From NCBI GenBank assembly GCA_937922175.1, contig CAKZUU010000402.1:1-7213 (forward strand): a DNA stretch of 7,213 bases, read 5' to 3'. The notes beneath the pieces are model-generated. The model was not told the origin of the DNA. It saw nothing but the letters and a program-made list of their open reading frames with translations, and ran no database searches. A program made the position numbers and the translations under genes. This DNA comes from an uncultured Gemmataceae bacterium (GTDB lineage Bacteria > Planctomycetota > Planctomycetia > Gemmatales > Gemmataceae). This document shows positions 5,091 to 7,213 of the stretch, piece after piece; position 1 is the first letter of the stretch, and the number at the start of each line of letters is the position of its first letter.

Positions 5091-6005
5091 TTGATTCTCC
5101 ACGATGTTCCGCTCGTCGACACCTTCGCCGAGGCCTTTCCGATGGCCGTTTGTCGGGTCATCGTCACGGCGGCCCGGAGGACTTGGGCCGAGATTGCCGG
5201 CCAAGTGGCGACGGGTTACGCCGCGTCGGTCATCGGCTGCGATGCCGAGGCCGGGATCGAGCGGTCTTTGGGACCGGAAGAGACACCAGACGGTCGCCCG
5301 GGGGTGAGTCTGCTGTTTTTCGGCTTCGGTCGCGATTCTTTGCAAAAGGCCGTCGTCAATCGGGTGGCCCAGTGCGTTCTCACCTGCCCGACGACGGCAT
5401 GCTACAACGGCCTGCCCGTCGTCAAGGAGAAAGCGATCAGCGTCGGTGGTAACCTGCGCTATTTCGGCGATGGTTGGCAGTTCAGCAAGAAGCTCGAAGG
5501 TCGTCGTTTCTGGCGGCTCCCGGTCATGGATGGCGAGTTTTTGTGCGAGGATTTATTCGGCACGGCAAAGGGCGTCGCCGGGGGGAATTTCCTGATCGTC
5601 TCCCGGAGTCAAACCGAGGGGCTTGCCGCGGCCGAAGCCGCCGTGGCCGCGATCCGCGAGGTGCCCGGAATTATCCTGCCATTCCCGGGGGGGATCGTGC
5701 GCTCCGGGAGCAAGGTGGGATCACGGTACAAGAAGCTGAAAGCGAGCACGAACGACGCCTACTGCCCGACGATACGCCCTCTGGTTCCCAGTCAATTGCC
5801 CGAGGCAGCCGCCTCTGTTTACGAAATCGTCATCGATGGGCTGGATCTCCCGGCCGTCGAGTCAGCGATGCGTGTCGGGGTGTCGGCGGCGTGCCGCCCC
5901 GGCGTGTTGATGATTACCGCGGGGAATTACGGCGGCAAACTCGGTCCGTTCCACATTTCCTTGCACCGCCTCTTCGCGGAATCCTCCGCCCCCAAACCTG
6001 CTTGA
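5091..6005 (+). CDS. ftr: Formylmethanofuran:tetrahydromethanopterin N-formyltransferase
   Basis: Ftr (FhcD in bacteria) moves the formyl group between (formyl)methanofuran and tetrahydromethanopterin in the H4MPT-linked C1 pathway of methanogens, methylotrophs and planctomycetes; cytoplasmic. Family motifs run the whole length: VDTFAEAFPM (9-18), ETPDGRPGV (64-72), QCVLTCPTTACY (94-105), YFGDGWQ (124-130), GVAGGNF (161-167), PFPGGIVRSGSKVGS (197-211), ASTNDAYCP (218-226) and AGNYGGKLG (277-285). Start choice: the frame is open back to a TTG at 4968, which would give 345 residues, but the TTG at 5091 gives 304 residues, the family size, places DTF at residue 10 as in archaeal Ftr, and has GAGG five bases ahead. 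The 41-codon extension shows no Ftr similarity. There is no upstream ATG in frame. No fhcA, fhcB, fhcC, mch or mtdB genes are nearby, so it stands alone. Convergent with ubiB. Confidence 0.93.
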   Translation: MILHDVPLVDTFAEAFPMAVCRVIVTAARRTWAEIAGQVATGYAASVIGCDAEAGIERSLGPEETPDGRPGVSLLFFGFGRDSLQKAVVNRVAQCVLTCPTTACYNGLPVVKEKAISVGGNLRYFGDGWQFSKKLEGRRFWRLPVMDGEFLCEDLFGTAKGVAGGNFLIVSRSQTEGLAAAEAAVAAIREVPGIILPFPGGIVRSGSKVGSRYKKLKASTNDAYCPTIRPLVPSQLPEAAASVYEIVIDGLDLPAVESAMRVGVSAACRPGVLMITAGNYGGKLGPFHISLHRLFAESSAPKPA

Positions 6006-6018
6006 CGAGCGATCCTTC

Positions 6019-7213
6019 TCATCCCTCGAAGGAGCGAGAGCGCCAAATCGCGCGGATCAGCCTCACCCCACTGAGCACACTGGCGAACATGCCCAACAAT
6101 CCGATCACTGACACCCCCCACAATGTCGGCGGAGCTTGTTGCGCCCAGAGGATGCTGGATCCGAGAATCATCGCGGCAGTGATGACACCGAGCACCAGAC
6201 GATTGACCGACGGTTCCAGGTGATGGTGCTCCAACTGGACCTCGATGCGACCGGCTTGCGCCTTTTGCATGATGTCGCGGACTTGCGCGGGCAGACGTGC
6301 CATCAAATTTTGATAGTCCTTCAGCACGTCGCGCAGCCGCTTCCACTGTCGCCACGGCGAAAACCGCTCGGCCAGCAGCCGTTGACGAAATGGATCGATG
6401 ATTTCGTTGAGCCGAAAATCCGGTTTGAGCAGGCGCGCGGTTCCCTCAAGAACGACTAAGACGCGGAGCAGCAACGCGATGCCCGTCGGGAGGATGAGAT
6501 GGTGCCGTCGGACCAATTCAACGATTTCATTCAAGGCAGCGCTGATATCCAAGCGATTGAGGGGAACCCCCTGGTAGTAGGAGAGGAAGTCGGCAACATC
6601 CGCAGCGAACGCACCGGGGTCGGGGACGGATGATGGTTGACTGAGGCGCGTGAGGATGGCGACCATTTCCCCCGGGTCGCCGGAGCCGATCGCAAAAAGC
6701 AGGTCGGTCAGGTCGTCGCGGAGCGTCGGCGGTAATTGTCCGACCATTCCTGCATCGAGGATGCCGATTGCACCCTGGGGCAACAGAACGAGATTGCCGG
6801 GGTGGGGGTCGGCATGATAGAAACCGTCGCGGAAAATCATCTCCAGGAAGACCCGGGCTCCGTCGCGAGCCAATTGGTTGGCATCCTCGGGGGCCAATCG
6901 CCGGGGCAACTCGCCGAACGAGACCCCCTTCAGGCGATCCATCGTCAGCACTTTCGCTGTGCAGAGTTCGGGGTAGGGTTTGGGGAACGAGACGCGAGGA
7001 TCTCGGGAGAACGCCGTGCGGAAACGTTCCAGGTGCCTCATCTCTCTGAGAAAATCCAACTCTCGATTGAGGATCCGCTCGAATTCCCGGACAATGGCGC
7101 TGGGTTGGTAGGGTCGGAGTTCGTCGATGTACGATTCGGCTCGCTCGGCGAGTCCGTGAAGGATTTCCAGATCGGTGCGGATGCGAGAGAGGATGTCGGC
7201 ATGTTGGACCTTG
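6019..7213 (-). CDS. UbiB/ABC1/AarF-family atypical kinase, N-terminus outside window
   Basis: Protein-kinase-like ATPase family associated with isoprenoid quinone biosynthesis or membrane lipid homeostasis. The visible 397 residues run from the window edge to the stop. They begin with KVQHADI, matching the VAVKVQRPG segment that holds the ATP-binding lysine, so the family KxGQ motif and the true start lie beyond 7213. Further motifs are RELDFLREMRHLERF (50-64), the catalytic loop DGFYHADPHPGN (129-140) and the metal-binding ILDAGMVG (151-158). In that last motif Ala replaces the usual Phe of LDFGMVG. Two hydrophobic helices close the protein (about 339-357 and 364-388), the standard UbiB membrane anchor. 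A TTG at 7059 is not a real start because coding similarity continues upstream. Whether it serves quinone synthesis cannot be told here: no ubi or men genes are adjacent. It converges with ftr, with 13 bp between the stops and no clear terminator. Confidence 0.93.
   Translation of the reverse strand, partial: KVQHADILSRIRTDLEILHGLAERAESYIDELRPYQPSAIVREFERILNRELDFLREMRHLERFRTAFSRDPRVSFPKPYPELCTAKVLTMDRLKGVSFGELPRRLAPEDANQLARDGARVFLEMIFRDGFYHADPHPGNLVLLPQGAIGILDAGMVGQLPPTLRDDLTDLLFAIGSGDPGEMVAILTRLSQPSSVPDPGAFAADVADFLSYYQGVPLNRLDISAALNEIVELVRRHHLILPTGIALLLRVLVVLEGTARLLKPDFRLNEIIDPFRQRLLAERFSPWRQWKRLRDVLKDYQNLMARLPAQVRDIMQKAQAGRIEVQLEHHHLEPSVNRLVLGVITAAMILGSSILWAQQAPPTLWGVSVIGLLGMFASVLSGVRLIRAIWRSRSFEG

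Noticed and set aside
6014..6032. CCTTC/GAAGG hairpin between the convergent ftr and ubiB genes as a bidirectional terminator
   Set aside because: Only five base pairs with a nine-base loop and no T-tract on either side.
5474..6223. Arg-rich open frame overlapping ftr in another frame
   Set aside because: Ftr motifs are continuous in the correct frame across this stretch; the Arg-rich composition is typical of an out-of-frame reading of high-G+C DNA.

Overview
The window looks like chromosomal DNA from a planctomycete, most likely of the Gemmata/Gemmataceae kind. Three things point there: a DUF1559 'prepilin-like' protein with the H-X9-DG motif followed immediately by a small carboxypeptidase-regulatory-like lipoprotein (a pair that is hugely expanded in Planctomycetota); a bacterial formylmethanofuran:tetrahydromethanopterin formyltransferase (Ftr/FhcD), an enzyme of archaea, methylotrophs and planctomycetes; and moderately high G+C with weak Shine-Dalgarno signals. 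The assignment is inference from gene content, not from a marker gene.

Layout. Positions 1-61 (minus) hold a tRNA-Val(UAC) cut by the left edge. Positions 93-3290 (minus) are a compact ISC iron-sulfur assembly operon, transcribed right to left in the order iscR, iscS, iscU, iscA, hscB. iscR and iscS overlap by ATGA, and a candidate sigma70 promoter lies just upstream of iscR. Positions 3524-4860 (minus) hold a DUF1559 gene and its lipoprotein partner, overlapping by TGATG and followed by a probable intrinsic terminator at 3451-3485 that separates them from the isc promoter region. Positions 4861-5090 are a divergent intergenic region with a candidate minus-strand promoter and a 12-base direct repeat spaced 22 bp. 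Positions 5091-6005 (plus) encode Ftr, for which a TTG start fits the family better than the longer open frame. Positions 6019-7213 (minus) hold a UbiB/ABC1-family atypical kinase whose N-terminus lies beyond the right edge; it converges on ftr with only 13 bp between stops.

How the genes work together. IscS supplies persulfide sulfur, IscU is the scaffold, IscA an A-type carrier or iron donor, HscB the J-protein that delivers IscU to an Hsp70, and IscR the cluster-sensing repressor. The Hsp70 HscA and the ferredoxin that usually follow hscB are not next in line: a tRNA gene follows after 31 bp. Ftr carries out one step of H4MPT-linked C1 transfer, and no other gene of that pathway is in the window. 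UbiB, Ftr and the DUF1559 pair have no evident functional link to one another. I see no wholly new system; the points most worth a second look are the truncated isc operon, the Cys-bearing IscU tail, the altered IscR cysteine spacing, the Ala in the UbiB DFG-like motif, and the repeats in the two regulatory regions.
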